A stretch of DNA of 64,000 nucleotides, taken from NCBI GenBank assembly GCA_034508935.3, contig CM067444.1:107385636-107449635 (forward strand), read 5' to 3'. The translations under genes were made by a program, and so were the position numbers. Shown in pieces: positions 16,401 to 30,649 of the stretch; within the stretch, counting starts at the first letter, position 1, and the number at the start of each line of letters is the position of its first letter. The notes below the pieces were generated by a model, which ran no database searches, was not told the DNA's origin, and saw only the letters and a program-made list of their open reading frames with translations. The DNA comes from Berghia stephanieae (taxonomy: Eukaryota; Mollusca; Gastropoda; Nudibranchia; Aeolidiidae).

Positions 16401-19400
16401 TGGACCATAAACAAGACCATGGTTAAAAGACTGGAGGCAGCGGAAATGTGGTTTTACAGAAGAATGATGAGGGTGTCATGGGTGGAAAGGAAAAGAAATG
16501 AAGAAATTTTAGAAATGGCAAACAGAAAAAGATCACTGATAACAAAAATCATCAAACGCCAAATGGAATTTTTAGGACACATTATCCGCCACCCTGGTTT
16601 GGAAGTACTCGCCTTGACTGGAAAGATGAATGGAAAAAGAATAAGAGGAAGACAAAGAATAACTTATTTGAAAGGGATAAGAACTTGGACAGATGAAGCT
16701 GAGAAAGGTGGCGCTGCTTTAATAGAATTGGCAAGAGATAGATCAGCTTGGCGGAAGATGACCTCCGACGTCTGCTTCAGATATGGAACTACATGAGATG
16801 AGATGAGATGAATAGACAAGACTTGGGTTTTTTGGGGGTAGGGGTGTGGGGTTGTTTTACTGAGGACGGTAGTGGGACAGTTCAGGATAGAGTTGTTATA
16901 AGAGAAACAATTATGCAATGTACTGTATAATTAAAATGTCAAAATTATTAACAAGCACTTACATGTTTAGCAGATGATGCTAAATTCGCCACGTCAGAAT
17001 GGGCTGCCATCTTTCGCCTTTAAAATAGGAATAGTAAAAAAAAAAAAAAAAGGAAAATGAAATGAAAAAAGCTTTGATATCATTACCAAGAAATGAATGG
17101 TACTTTTATTGTAATTGTAGATACTTGTTTGCTTGTCTGTGCTTGAAATATTTTTAGGTCAATTCAGCAGCAGAAGAAAAAAATGACAAAGGAGCGATGG
17201 TCAAAAGAGGTTAATGACCCCAACAAGCATTCCCTATAAAAAGGAAGACAAAGAGTCAAAGAGAGCGTTCTAAATCAGGTCACAGCAATGAGCTTTGATA
17301 CAGCAGTTGGTTAAAGTCAACAACAAAATGTAGGATGTAGGATGAGATATGCAGCCTGAAAGAATGCCATTTCTTTTCAACTCTGTTCATCTCACACTAA
17401 CTTATGGTGAGTCAATAGCCTTTTGCAAAGACTCCCAACTTTGTGCCACCTGAAGCAGGATTTGAACTAAGTCAAAACAAAAGTAATCTTTTCATTTGCT
17501 CAAACTGTGACTTCTATAAAAGTGTATTTAAAGAAAGGCCCAGGAGCTCCATCAATAGAGACACTCCTATTTGCTTACATAAGACATTTAAAATTGTCAA
17601 CAACATAGCACATATCAGAAAAGTAATGAGAAGAAAGTGTTCCATGCTTTAAGCCTGATTTCCAAAAAGTCTTAATGACCCCTTTCACTGTAACACCAAA
17701 TTGAGGCATTTAGCTTTTCAGGGGGAAAAAAAAATAAAAAGAACAGAAAATTGTGATAGACTGTCTCATATCGCTAATATGGTTGGATGACCAAATCAGG
17801 AAAAACGGCTTTTGAAGAGAATTGTGACTCATTGCTTCAAATTGGTATTGTGACTCGGGATGACCCATATGTCAAAACATTTAAAGTTAAAATGATGAAA
17901 AATGTCACATTTTATTTTTGTCACTTAAGAAACTACATCTATTGTCCTTTACAAGGTATATAAACTTATCCCAAGCTTCATAAAATTGACTAAAAATTAA
18001 ATTTTAATCATCTAGACCACCCCAACATAATACCATTTTAAGTCAGTTGGTCACAATTATTAAATACAAGTACGAATGACCATACTTTTTGGCAGGACCA
18101 GCTTCTCTGTGTCCATCCTCTGTATCTGTGGAGTTGGTAGCATCAGATTCCTCTGAAGAGTCATCTAGTTTTTCATGCTGTAACAAACGATCTAACAAGA
18201 AGCTGGAGACAAACAAAGGAAAACGAGAACATTAAAAACTGGTGAAATCATTGGCAAGTGGTTGTCGTGGCAGATTTGATGGAGATTTAATGTTGGTTGA
18301 AGCCATGGTCATGATGACAATGTCTTGGTTGTTGTAGAAGAAGTTGCAGAGTTGATGATGTTGTGGTGGTTGTAGTAATTGTATTAATATAATGATGATA
18401 ATGTTAAGGTGGTTGTGATGACACTGTCGAAGTAGTGGAGGCTTTCTTTAGAATAAGAGCTCACCGGCTTACTGAAATTGACAGTTGTCTCTAATCATGA
18501 ATTCTGAAAATTTTTAGCCCCAAGCCTAATTTTTTTTTTCCCAATCAAACCCAAGTTTTGATATTTATGGTTACACAATCACTGTCTTACTTGCAAGCCA
18601 TGTTGAATGGGCTATGAAGCCTTGTATATTATTATAGTAGTAGTAGACATTGAAACTGCCTTAACAAAACATCACACATAATGCCATCGATGGATTAAAC
18701 TCCTAACTGCAGAACGTTTAACGAAGCAAAAAAGAAACAAACCTTCTGTCTCTGGAGACTTTCAATAACTTTCTCTGAGCCTTACGCAGCTCATCTAGAA
18801 AACATTCTTGCTCCTGAAATTTTTGATAAAAAAGATTTTACTTATCTAACAATTATTTCTTTACATAATTAATCTTTACATAAATAAACAAATAACAGAA
18901 ATAATTCTTTCACAATTGTAAGATTTTGTTGTAAATAAACGACAACAGCATATTCTTATCAGTAGTTTTCAATCTGCTGCCAGGTGAAACTGACATAATT
19001 TAATAATCAGTAATCAAAATTTAGTGACATAAAATCATAATCATCCATAACTATCTCACAGGCCTTAATTTTAGCCACATACCATAGGGTCACCTATGAA
19101 TTATAGAGAAAATTCTTTGAAAGAATTAATATGATATATCCAAACAACCAGGTTATGAACAAACTGTAATCATGTGACATTCCAAAATACCAATGGTTCT
19201 TTAATGAACTCTACATGTGCACAGGGCCTCCAAAATTATTATCAGTATCCAGAAGGACCATGTTCTTAATTCCACCAATTTAATGAGAACCATGCACATG
19301 ATTGGTAGCATACATTAATTGCCTCTTGAGTTTGAGGAATGGAGCCAACCTTCATATGGTTTTTTTCTTAAAAACTGAAATTGTTCACATTTTGTTTCAC

Positions 19401-19621
19401 GATAGTGATAGTACACATTTTCCATTTCATAATTTATATTTGAACATGTTAAAAAGTTATTTCATCACCACAGAAACAGAGTTTTTTTGTGCGTTATCTT
19501 TCGATTCTATTGAGTCATGTCGCTTTAAATTTCAATAGGCCACTTACATAAACCAGTAATCTTAATTTCTTTTTCAACGTCTTGTATTTCTGTCTGTAAT
19601 CGATGTGAGTCTCTGGAAACT
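13487..19621 (-). CDS. INO80E: INO80 complex subunit E homologue, seven visible exons, N-terminus missing
   Basis: In translation order the exons are 19548-19621, 18743-18813, 18086-18202, 16963-17017, 14980-15058, 14151-14310 and 13487-13550 (stop 13487-13489). All have AG/GT borders, and their phases fit together. The protein opens with HIDYRQKYKTLKKKLRLLVY, continues QECFLDELRKAQRKLLKVSR, SFLLDRLLQHEKLDDSSEES and a basic AKKRK patch, and ends in an acidic EEEEDDLVIDVPH. Human INO80E has the same order, from [20 protein letters not shown] to a final DDLVIDIPE. INO80E is an animal subunit of the nuclear INO80 chromatin-remodelling complex. The N-terminal third is likely coiled coil; the middle is Lys/Ser-rich linker. 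About 205 codons are visible against about 244 in human. A short first exon with the start codon is not found; the first visible exon begins two bases into a codon. The fourth visible intron holds an RTE LINE in the opposite orientation. Confidence 0.94.
13735..14076. repeat. Tandem duplication of ~175 bp in the last INO80E intron
   Basis: Two adjacent copies share GACCCAAATC..CCC, TTTCTCTCACACTATGA, TTTCACATTGTCAGTCAGTA and end CACTGTTTGTTCTTGACTAT. They differ at roughly one position in ten. A 17-base poly(G) run precedes the first copy. Confidence 0.85.
14487..14560 (+). repeat. LINE/SINE 3' tail with (ATT)n
   Basis: AAAGCGCTTTGAGG..GAAAGGCGCTATATAAATATG is followed by an imperfect ATT run. 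This GCGC stem plus ATATAAAT ending is a common 3' tail of invertebrate non-LTR elements. The body is not recognisable. Confidence 0.55.
15675..16815 (+). mobile_element. RTE-clade LINE, 5'-truncated, RT frame open to its stop
   Basis: One open frame from about 15675 to the stop at 16795-16797 encodes the RT from the FIDYSKAFDKVQHEKL block onward: RRGVRQGCVLSPDLFNLYSE, the catalytic NLRYADDTVLLAES, FKYLGFNVTSNGKSD, then the RTE-style YGCESWTINK, MWFYRRMMRVSW and GRQRIT tail. The stop lies in a (GATGA)n terminal repeat, an RTE-style simple tail. Endonuclease and early RT blocks are absent by 5' truncation. The absence of stops over 370 codons suggests a fairly recent insertion. It sits in an INO80E intron, antisense to that gene. 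Confidence 0.88.
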
Positions 19622-19819
19622 CTGTAAAAAATCAAAATAAATTAAAGTCATTTAAATTGCTGCTCAAAGTTTTGATTACAGTGGGAGCTCAGCTATGATG
19701 AGAACCTCCATTCCTGGCATAAATTCTCATTATTCCTGAGCTCTCATAACCATTTTCAAGGGAAAGAACACATTATCTCATTTTGACACTTTAAATACAT
19801 CGATAATCTTCAAAATGTA

Positions 19820-20136
19820 CGACTATGTGGTCTAGTGGTATGACAATGACACTCGCTTTCGGATCGGAAGGTCCTGGGTTTGAGCCTCGCTCGGCGTATA
19901 GTTGAGTCCTTGGAGAAGGCTCTTTACTCAAATTCTCTCACTGTACTCAGGTGTAAAATGAGTACCTGGCCGTTAACAGCGTTGTCTCTGTCCGAAAAAA
20001 ATTGTAATATTGCCAAACAGGCGTCATGTCCCATCCTAAATGTTAAATGTTGCTGTTGGTCAGGGACCCCTTGTAAAGCACTTTGAGCATGTTTAGTGGA
20101 TATTGCGCTATACAAAAGCTCAATTTTTAAAAAATA
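19820..20136 (+). repeat. tRNA-derived SINE, near full length
   Basis: The head has an A-box region (GTGGTCTAGTGGTATGAC) and a B-box (GGGTTTGAGCC, about 19876). A central domain follows (AGTCCTTGGAGAAGGCTCTT, ACCTGGCCGTTAACAGCGTT), and the 3' end is GTAAAGCACTTTGAGCATG..GCGCTATACAAAAGCTC. It lies upstream of the first visible INO80E exon. A second copy follows at 20240, and a truncated third is at 10003-10160. Confidence 0.82.
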
Positions 20137-20239
20137 GTGTACACAGTGCTGGACTTCGTATTAAAACGTCAACGTATCTCAACAATCATTGCCTAATTCT
20201 TCACCACTTCTATGATGGAGAAGCAAGCCATCTCCAGCT

Positions 20240-20480
20240 GTGCGACTATGTGGTAACATTGTTGGGTCCTTGGAAAAGGCTCTTTACTCACATTCTCTCA
20301 CTCTACTCTTGGTTTTTAAAATAAGTACCTGGCCATTAAAAAGCGTTGTCTGTCGGAGAAAAAATTGTAATATCGTCATGTCTCGTCCTACATGTTCAAT
20401 GTTGCTGTTGGTCAGGGGCACTTTGTAAAGCACTTTGAGCATGTTTAGTGGATATTGCACTATATAATTATAATAAAACT
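20240..20480 (+). repeat. Second copy of the same SINE, head largely deleted
   Basis: It shares GACTATGTGGT, TCCTTGGAAAAGGCTCTTTA, TTGCTGTTGGTCAGGG, AAAGCACTTTGAGCATGTTT and a GCACTATATAATTATAATA tail with the preceding copy. The B-box part of the tRNA head is missing. Confidence 0.8.
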
Positions 20481-21665
20481 TCGATGAAAACTTTAGTCTC
20501 AATAGAATCCTCCTTTCTTTTTGATTTTGAGAATTCATGATGCTGTTATTCTAATCAAGTTGAAATAAGGTATGATGAAGATTGACGATATGATTGTGAC
20601 TACAGGAACCGACACGCTATAATGTAAAAAATAAAAGTATGTGATCATGATTGTGGTGTGATGCTAATGAACGGTGCCGATTGTTGTGACACTTGAACTT
20701 GTCCAATAATAGGTAAGATGGGTTATTTCATTTGATTTGGAGGGGTGATCATTGTGGCAAAGTCCCTAATCCCAGCTATCCTCTTGCTATTGCAGCAATG
20801 CCGATATCGATTGCTGTGCTTTGCAAGTGTGTGATTATGATATTTTTGATAAGTAAACATGAATTTTTACTTTTTATTTTAAATCGAGTTCTCAACATTC
20901 CCGGTCTCTGAATCGCCCTTTGTCAATATATCAAGTCTATTAAAAATAGAGAAATAGTGGAGAAAAATATAGGGATTTGAAAAAGTTTTGTCATTGCTGA
21001 TGCCGTTAATCTTACAGCACCATTCATTCTGTTTAAATAAATCAACTATTTTTAACCCTTTAGCAGACACTGAGATACATTAGCAACTATAGCTGCATTT
21101 GTGGAAACAATTTATTCTGCAATAACAATAGTACAATTAGGGAAACTATTATTATTATCTGGATTTAAAAAAAAAAAACAAAAAAAAAACAGTGTTGCTA
21201 AGAGGTTAAAATTGCACGAATTACGTATCGGAAAGCACCTCCGTAACACCCCTTTCATCAACGTCATCAGGCGACCCATTGTTTCTTTCATCTTCCCCAT
21301 TTATCAGCTTATTACTGCTCGAGTGTCAAATGACAAATGGACGTTCACCTCAAGTTCAAGAATTGAATTGATATATGATGATGAAGTGGAAATGGAAAAT
21401 GAAGTCGAAATGTTAATAAGCAATAAAAACCAATTCATGTACCTTCATTTTCAGCGGCAACCGGCATCATTATTATCTGAATCAATTCATTATTCTACAC
21501 CACAAAAACAAAAGAAATTAATTGTGAATAAACAGCAGATCTAAATGCGTTTTCTTCTTTCCTTTCGTATTTATTCCTTCGGCACTTCGTGAAAGAGAAA
21601 GAAAGGAAGAATTAAAATGAGGGTAGCCTCCCTTGATTCATTTAAACAATTTTTCACTTTTATCG
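20481..21665. other. Gene-free stretch left of the ATT-flanked LINE
   Basis: The open frame at 21101-21544 (147 codons) has no recognisable domain and begins in A-rich low-complexity sequence; I do not accept it as a gene. The first INO80E exon and promoter could lie in this interval, but I cannot point to them. Confidence 0.35.
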
Positions 21666-23757
<2,092 letters not shown>

Positions 23758-23778
23758 TTATTATTATTATTATTGTTA

Positions 23779-23872
<94 letters not shown>

Positions 23873-23885
23873 CATTGTTATTATT
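23758..23885. repeat. (ATT)n tail/microsatellite at the LINE 3' end
   Basis: About 128 bases of ATT repeats with a few GTT units near the start. It is either the LINE's own simple-sequence tail or the target microsatellite. Confidence 0.95.
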
Positions 23886-24307
23886 AATATTATCATCATC
23901 ATCATCATAATCATCACCGTCGTCATCATTACTTTTATTATCTTAATTATAATAACAATTCAACGCAGCGAAGGAAATCGAACTTAGCAAAGACCAAACC
24001 ACCGTGCCGTCGCTGCTTCAAAGTTACGTGTCTGAACCGAACAACTCTAGCGCACATTTGATTATAAAAGAGACTATTGTACATGAGGCATGTGCTGTAA
24101 AAAATTTTTTTAAGTTTTAACATTTTAAAAATAATTTTTAAAACCCATACATTTTAGCCAGACAATTAATACTGGTAGGTTTAGTTTTGATGTATGGTGA
24201 CCCACAACTTGTTTCAAGAGGCGGGGATATCACATTTCCTCCGAACTGGAAGATGTAGACGTTGCTGCTCGAAGCTCGAAGAAATAAATAACAATTATGT
24301 GAAATTG

Positions 24308-24593
24308 AATGTAAGCTTCAATTTAATATACGAAAACGGATAAGATGGACGTTTCGGGTATCCTCTTTATCAACAAAATAGGATGAATGAAACACTATAG
24401 ACGAATGAGATAATGTGGTAGTGGCGTTGTTAAGATGAATAAACAAAAACATCCAAATATTTATTCATTTAACAACGCCACTACTACATTAACTCAATCG
24501 TCTGTAGGATTTCATTCATCCTGTTTTGTTGATAAAGGGGAGACCCGAAACGTCCATTTTATCTGTTTTCGTACATTAAATTGAAACTTACAT
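24308..24593. mobile_element. Long palindrome (foldback element/hairpin MITE)
   Basis: Arms 24308-24443 and 24460-24593 are inverted copies differing at roughly one base in ten, around a loop of about 16 bases. Shared words include GGACGTTTCGGGT, TTTATCAACAAAA, GGATGAATGAAA and GTAGTGGCGTTGTTAA. A transcript would fold into one long hairpin. I find no convincing target duplication. One arm ends within a few bases of the broken end of the RTE remnant at 24597. Confidence 0.8.
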
Positions 24594-24596
24594 CAG

Positions 24597-25855
24597 GCCA
24601 CAATCCCCAACCCGTGATACTTTCAGTGCCGCCATTTGGGACACATTCTCCCTGCCAAGTACCCTTCGGATCTCCGCCTTAGTGATTTCACCTATATTGA
24701 TATTGAGAGGTTCTCCGGTGTTCAGGTGTGGTCTTAGTACTGGGGGTGATCTGTTGAGCACTTCATGCATGGAAGTCTTCTTTTCATCATTTGAGTTGTT
24801 CTTCTATTGATGTGATTAGTTTCCCATCTTTGTCTCTGACAGGTCTATTTGGGTTGTTTTTCCGACCACTCAACAATCTGGTGGTGGCGTAGATGGTCTT
24901 AAGATCTCCTTTCCCTGCAGCTTCCTCTGCTGTATCAGCGATTTCATTTATGTAGGACCGTTTGTCTGCCCACAGCTATTTCTTCACTTCTTTGGCCATT
25001 GTACTGTATCTGCTCCCTGCCATTTGCTTTTGGAATTTAGTTTTCGCATTGTTCATTGCATGTTTCAACCTTCTCATTTCTTCTAATTTCTGCCACGTCT
25101 CCTCTCTGATCCATGGTTTCTCTTTGGGTTGTGGTCTTCCAAGCACTTCTTCACGACATGTCCCTGTGATTACTTTTTTCGGAGTTGTCCATGCTGTATC
25201 TGTTTTCTCGGGCTCGTGTGTTTGAAGCACTTCAAGGCTGTTTTGAAGTGAAATCTTAAATGTTTCTTTAGTGTCTGGTTGTTTCAGCTTGTTGACATCA
25301 TATTATTTTACTCTAGGGTTTTGAAATGTATTTCTTGCTGCCAGTCGCATCATGATCTTTGCAACAACAAGGTGATGGTCTGAACCAATGTCTGCACCTC
25401 GTCTAGCTCGTACATCTAGTAATGAGTATTCTGTACCGTTGTCTCACCATGACGTGATCTATTTGGTTTTCTGTCTGATGATCTAGAGACACCCATGCAG
25501 CTTTATGACAGCGCTTGAGTGGGAAAAGTGTGCCGCCAATTACAATGTTGTTTGGGGTACATAAGTCGGCCAAAAGTTCTCCATTCTCATTCATATGGCC
25601 GATGCCATGCTTTCCCATTTCATGTTCTCTATCTACATTTTTGCCTCCAACCTTTGCATTTATATCCCCATGAGCATAAGCATATCTCTTTCTGGGATCT
25701 TATCTACACTGCCTGCAGGTGGGCATGGAATTTGTCTTTAATTTCTTCCTCTGCTGTGTATGTGGGGGCATAGCACATGACTAAGGACACCTGGAAATGA
25801 GAAGAGAAACGTACAGTAATGATACGATCAGACACAGGTTCCCATTCCAAGAGGC
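24597..25855 (-). mobile_element. RTE LINE remnant, part 2 (late endonuclease and linker)
   Basis: The minus strand reads as an RTE endonuclease second half and linker in several frames: MGKHGIGHMNENGELLADLC, DHQTENQIDHVMV (the RTE-style endonuclease end), EEVLGRPQPKEKPWIREETW, and INIGEITKAEIRRVL. It stops just before the first RT block, so the RT half is gone. It continues, after the inserted LTR element, into 33057-33840. Many indels show it is old. Confidence 0.82.
25851..25855. repeat. Target duplication GAGGC, left copy
   Basis: GAGGC directly precedes the LTR here and directly follows the other LTR at 33052-33056. A 5 bp duplication is normal for Ty3/gypsy-type integration. Confidence 0.9.
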
Positions 25856-26600
25856 TGTCATGGTCTCAAGTGAGTAAAGAGCTACTCGACTATGCATAAA
25901 GATATATGTAGAATGAGGCCCCAGAATTTACTAGTTACTATAAATGAAAAACAATTAACGATTTGTTTACAATGAAATAAAAATAATGATGAAATTTAAT
26001 TAAAAGAGATAAACAGTGATCGTGGCAGTTACAAATAGAGATATGAATATTTTACGTAACTTATGATAATATGTCAGGTTCATAAGTTTACGTTTCCAGG
26101 CAGTTGATGGGCTTGGATGATCTATTCCTCTGATAACAGGATCGGACTCGTAAAATTCCACTTCCAGGCAATTGGTAAGAAGTTATAGTGTAGTACAGCG
26201 GGCTTGGGTTTGATCCTTGAAGATTATACAATCAAAGTTAAAAGCTCCGGCGTCTTAATGGTGTAGATATAATATCTACAAAGTCCCAGAAGATAAAAAT
26301 CTTACAATATATATATAGGAATAGAGTGACTGGCCGTCCGGCATAGATTGTGGAGAGAAAGTGAGTGTCGAATGTTAGACCTATCAGCTTTTATAATAAG
26401 TGGCTACGTGACAGAATGTAGAACGAAAAGTATTCACTAATTAGAAATTAATTCGAGGGAAGGCTATAAAAGGAAAGACGATCTAATATTAGAAGGTAAA
26501 GTTTATCTAAGCCTACCGAAATATAACTGGAGTGAGATGAATTCAGTTCTTAATAAAATAAAATTTAATAAGATAATTGTGAACAACCTTTACTGTGACA
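25856..26600 (-). repeat. LTR (3' LTR in element sense)
   Basis: It is 745 bp with TG..CA ends. By eye it matches the copy at 32307-33051 throughout. On the coding strand it directly follows a G-rich polypurine tract. Confidence 0.93.
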
Positions 26601-26612
26601 CCCCCCACCCAC
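26601..26612 (-). promoter_or_regulatory. Polypurine tract of the LTR element
   Basis: On the minus strand the 12 bases GTGGGTGGGGGG lie directly against the LTR. This is the expected position of the plus-strand primer and confirms the minus-strand orientation. Confidence 0.8.
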
Positions 26613-26759
26613 GTTTAAAATATACTCTTTAACCATTATGGGAAAGATAGATTTTACAAACGGAAGTAAATTTACTATCATGATACTCTAGCATTAATCC
26701 ATTGTTATGATTTGTGCTACAATTAAATTATTTATTAACTAGACATGGAAATGTTTATA

Positions 26760-26935
26760 TTAACGTAGGTATATGAATGGGTGACAATAACAATGAAAGA
26801 TTGTGATTACAAATCATTGTGATGAACAACATGATGGCAATGTGATTACAAATCATTGTGATAAACAATATGATGGCAATGTGATTACAAATCATTGTGA
26901 TAAACAATAATGATGGCAATGAAGCATGATTAAAG
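26760..26935. repeat. ~50 bp tandem repeat, three copies, inside the LTR element
   Basis: The unit GTGATTACAAATCATTGTGA plus AACAATATGATGGCAAT repeats about three times, close to the 3' LTR of the element. Confidence 0.8.
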
Positions 26936-27234
26936 TCGATGATATGAAGGTAATTTACTAAATGAAATGAATGAAAATGTAAATGAAATATTGACATTTC
27001 AATTATTAATCATAAATGAGTGAAAATTCATAACAATAATAGATAAAGAGAAGATTTCCCAAATCATGAATGGGTATGGTATATATATCCAAACAATACT
27101 CAATGTTACATTAAGTTGGGTCATCATGTTTACAAATAAAATTATCGAATTTGTGCGTTCTGATTTGGCATAATTTGCGAGGTAACTAACAGTATGTATG
27201 GGAGGTTAAGTTATACCCTTCTCACGTGTTTATA

Positions 27235-27522
27235 CTAATCGAGAAAGTAGGTCGGCGTGAAATTTTCACAGCCTGGTATGTGAGAGATACTGAAAGTGTA
27301 ATTTTGCAAAAATAGACTCCACCTTAGTACTCTACTATTATTCATTTTGTTATTTCTTATGTACGTGAGTGGTTTATGGTCCGTTTCGACCACAAACTCT
27401 TTTAGCAGTAGATATCTGCTGAATGTCTTTAAAGCAAAGACGATGGCCAGTCCTTCACGCTCTATTACAGAGTATCGTGATTCTCTGTCCAATAATTTTC
27501 TGCTTGCATATAAGCAAGGCAT
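27235..27522 (-). mobile_element. RNase H-like part of the LTR element
   Basis: The segment carries the Ty3/gypsy RNase H signature: YSVIEREGLAIVFALKTFSR, then EFVVETDHKPLTYI and WSLFLQNYTFSISHIPG. It lies on the 3' side of the integrase, which is what points to a Gmr1-like order. Fossil part; no functional protein is claimed. Confidence 0.8.
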
Positions 27523-27773
27523 TAGAGTTCCCTCATGTTCCTGTAATAGTAACCTGCGATGCCCTTATCAGACGCGTCAGTTCTTACAACAAATTCTTTT
27601 GATATGTCGGGTAATTTAAGAATTGGTTCTGAACAGAGTAATGCCTTTAATTGGTTAAAGCTATTCTGACACGCTTCTGTCCAAACAATTTTGTTCGGTG
27701 ACCCATTCTTTGTCAGATTTGTTAGCGGTTGTCGCGATGTGCGCGAAGTTGTAAATGTATTTCCTGTAAAAAT

Positions 27774-30590
27774 TTAGGAGCTCAAGTACTTTGCGTACTT
27801 CTTTTTTTGTCTTAGGTGGTTGCAATTGTGCGATTTTTGTTTGTTTTTCTGTCTCGGGTGTCTGTGTCCCATGACCAACGGTATGATCAATCCTGCATTT
27901 GAAGCTTCGATATTAGTAAACATAGGTTGCGACACTGTGTCTCTATCAAAATACTTTTTTAGCATATTTGCATGGAATGTCTTTGTTGTGTTGTTCATTT
28001 TAATCTCGTAATTAACATTAGATTTTACTGCTGTTATTTTGAATGGTCCTTTCCATGTAGCTAAAAGTTTACTCGAGTCATCGGGTAAGAGTATTAGTAC
28101 TTTGTCACCAATCTCAAATTTTCTTGACTTGCTTTTTCTATCGGAGTATTCCTTGTATTTCTCTGCTTTTTTAGTGACGGATTCCTGTGCTAGCTTACAT
28201 GTATCCTCTATTCTGTCTTTCAGGTTTCTTACATATTCGTAAGCAAACATAATTTCGTTATTGTCCTCCTCATTCCCTTTACAAATGTCGGCTACTATAT
28301 TGATCGGGCCGCGAGGTGATCGTCCATACATCAACTCAAATGGGGAGTAGCCTGTAGATTCTTGGGGTATTTCTCTATATGCAAATAGGATTGCTGGTAA
28401 GTATCTGTCCCAATCATCTGGTTTTTCTGCTGACACTTTTCTTAACATATTCTTTAGAGTGCCATTAAATCTTTCACAAAGACCATTTGCTTGGGGGTGG
28501 TAGGGAGTTGTGAATGAGTGTTGGATTCCCATGAGTTTCATGGTTTCATGCATAATATGTGATGTGAATTGGGGTCCATTGTCCGACAGTATCTCATTTG
28601 GTATGCCTATTCTAGTAAAAATTGTCATCAATGCTTCAGCTATGTGATCCGATGTAGTTGATTTCAATGCTATCGCTTCTGGCCACCTGGTTGCGTAATC
28701 GACTAGTGTTAGTATGTGTGTATGGTTTCTATCTGATTTTGTTAAAGGGCCTATAATGTCAATTGCAACTTTTTGAAAAACTTTTTCAATAACTGGGGTT
28801 GTCTCTAATGGCAATCTCGGTATTCTGCCTTTTGCGACTCTTCTTTGGCATGTGTCACAAGATTTCACATATTCTCGGACGTCTTTAGTAATTCCAGGCC
28901 ATGTGAAATTCTCGGATATTCTCTTCAATGTGGAAGAGCTCCCAAGATGTCCAGAAGTTATTGAATCGTGCGCTATTCCAAGGATTTTGTTTCTGTAAAC
29001 ACTCGGCGTGACCAGTTGTTTAGCTATTTTGTTTCTTTTCCTATGTAACCTGAACAGAATATCTTTTTCAATGATGTATTCAACTTTTGATTTCGTCCCT
29101 TTGTTTGCGATATTGAAATATGAAGTTAAAGTCGGGTCCTTTTTCTGTTCTTCAATGAACCTGTTCCTGTCAAATTGTTGTGGTTCAAGAGAAATAGTCA
29201 TTGGCTTCTCTGTTGTCTTAGTCATCTTTCTTGTTTCTGCTAGACAAGCTGTTTCTTGGGTTAATGACCATTCTTTTACATCTTTTGGGTTGTCTTTAAG
29301 ACCTTTTATATTGCCAACAATAACATCAGCGACGGGGTTGGGAAGTATACAGCATTCCACTATTCCTGTATAGTATGGGGTTTCTATGTACACATTAGCT
29401 GTTTCAAAGGTTTCGACTGTGCCACTGAATGTGATGCATTGTACCGTTTTTCCAGTTTTGTCTTCGTCATTGATCAAAGATGCTTTTATTCCTACTGTAC
29501 TGCATCCTGTGTCTCTCAATATTTTGCAATCAGTTCCATTAGCTTTGCCTTCACAAAAAAATAGCGATCCTGATTTGTGAGTTTGTGTTAAAAGTGACAT
29601 ACCTTTCACGCAATACACATTTATATTTTCTCCTGACATTATTCGTGTCTGATTATTTACACTGGTTTGGAGTGATGCATTTGCAGTTTCTTTTGGATAT
29701 CCCACGATTTTGTAACATTTGTCTGCTGTGTGGCCTTTCATTCCACAATATTGACATTTAATTATAGGTTTGTTGGTTTTCTTATACTCAGTATTATTGT
29801 CAGTGCTATTTCTTGTTTTGTTTTGATAGGGTCGGCTATGGTCTCTATTGAACTGTTTGTTCCATGGTTTGTTACTATGATCATCCTGTTTCACTTGCGT
29901 GTTCCGAGTGATTGATCGGCTCGTTCTATTTGAGTACTGAACTTTAGGTGTACCTGGACTCTGAGCAGCAGCAGCGTAGTATGGTTCCTTCAATGTTCTG
30001 CTAAGGGGTGTCAATGGATGTGCGCTGTTAAAGTTTTCTGCGTAGATTTTTAATTTGTCCAAGTTTTCTGGCTTTCTCTCTTTAAAGAATGCGACTAAAT
30101 CTGGGTTGCAAGCTTGATAGATTCGATTCTTCAGCGTGAGATAGTAAAGGCCTGCAAAGTCGTCTTGTTTTACGTTTGCCAACTCAAGCCACCGATTTAG
30201 AAATTGAGTAATTCGGTTCACGAATGTATTAAAGTCTTCTCCACTTTCCGGTTTTGCAGTGTGAAACCTTTCCTGGTAACCATCTTCCGTTAATCTAAAT
30301 CTTTTTAGTAGAGCGTCTTTAATTTTTCCATATTCATCTGCATCTTCAGTTGTTAAGGTATAGAAAACTTTTAGCGGTTCTCCAGATAAGCAGTTAATCA
30401 AGGCTGTGGCCCATTTGCTTTCTGGCCAACGATAACCTTTAGCCTGAACTTCGAATCGGTGTAAGAAGGATTCTAGACAGTCTGAGCGTTCATCGTATGT
30501 TGGCATGCGTGGAAGTTTCACGAAAAATTCATCACTATTATTATGTTTTCTTTCATGACCGGTTTTTGTTTTTTCAATTTCCAGCATCAT
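27774..30590 (-). mobile_element. Gag-protease-integrase part of the LTR element
   Basis: The gag core is at about residues 20-200 (FLHRFEVQAKGYRWPESKWA), followed by a CCHC knuckle CQYCGMKGHTADKC near residue 280, an aspartic protease motif RDTGCSTVG near 360, an integrase zinc finger (HLGSSSTLKRI, then CDTCQRR), the DDE core (VAIDIIGPL, LSDNGPQFTS, YHPQANGLCERFNGTL), and a C-terminal WKGPFKI GPF/Y-type module. Protease and integrase are adjacent. The domain set is Ty3/gypsy, not copia, because of the HHCC finger and GPF/Y end. Confidence 0.88.
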
Positions 30591-30649
30591 TTGGGTCCTT
30601 TTGGTTTCTTCTTCTGCTAAAGCTATTTGTCTTTTTAGTTCCCTTTCTT

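Noticed and set aside
21101-21544. 147-codon open frame
   Set aside because: No recognisable domain, a low-complexity A-rich start and no splice or poly(A) context that supports a gene.
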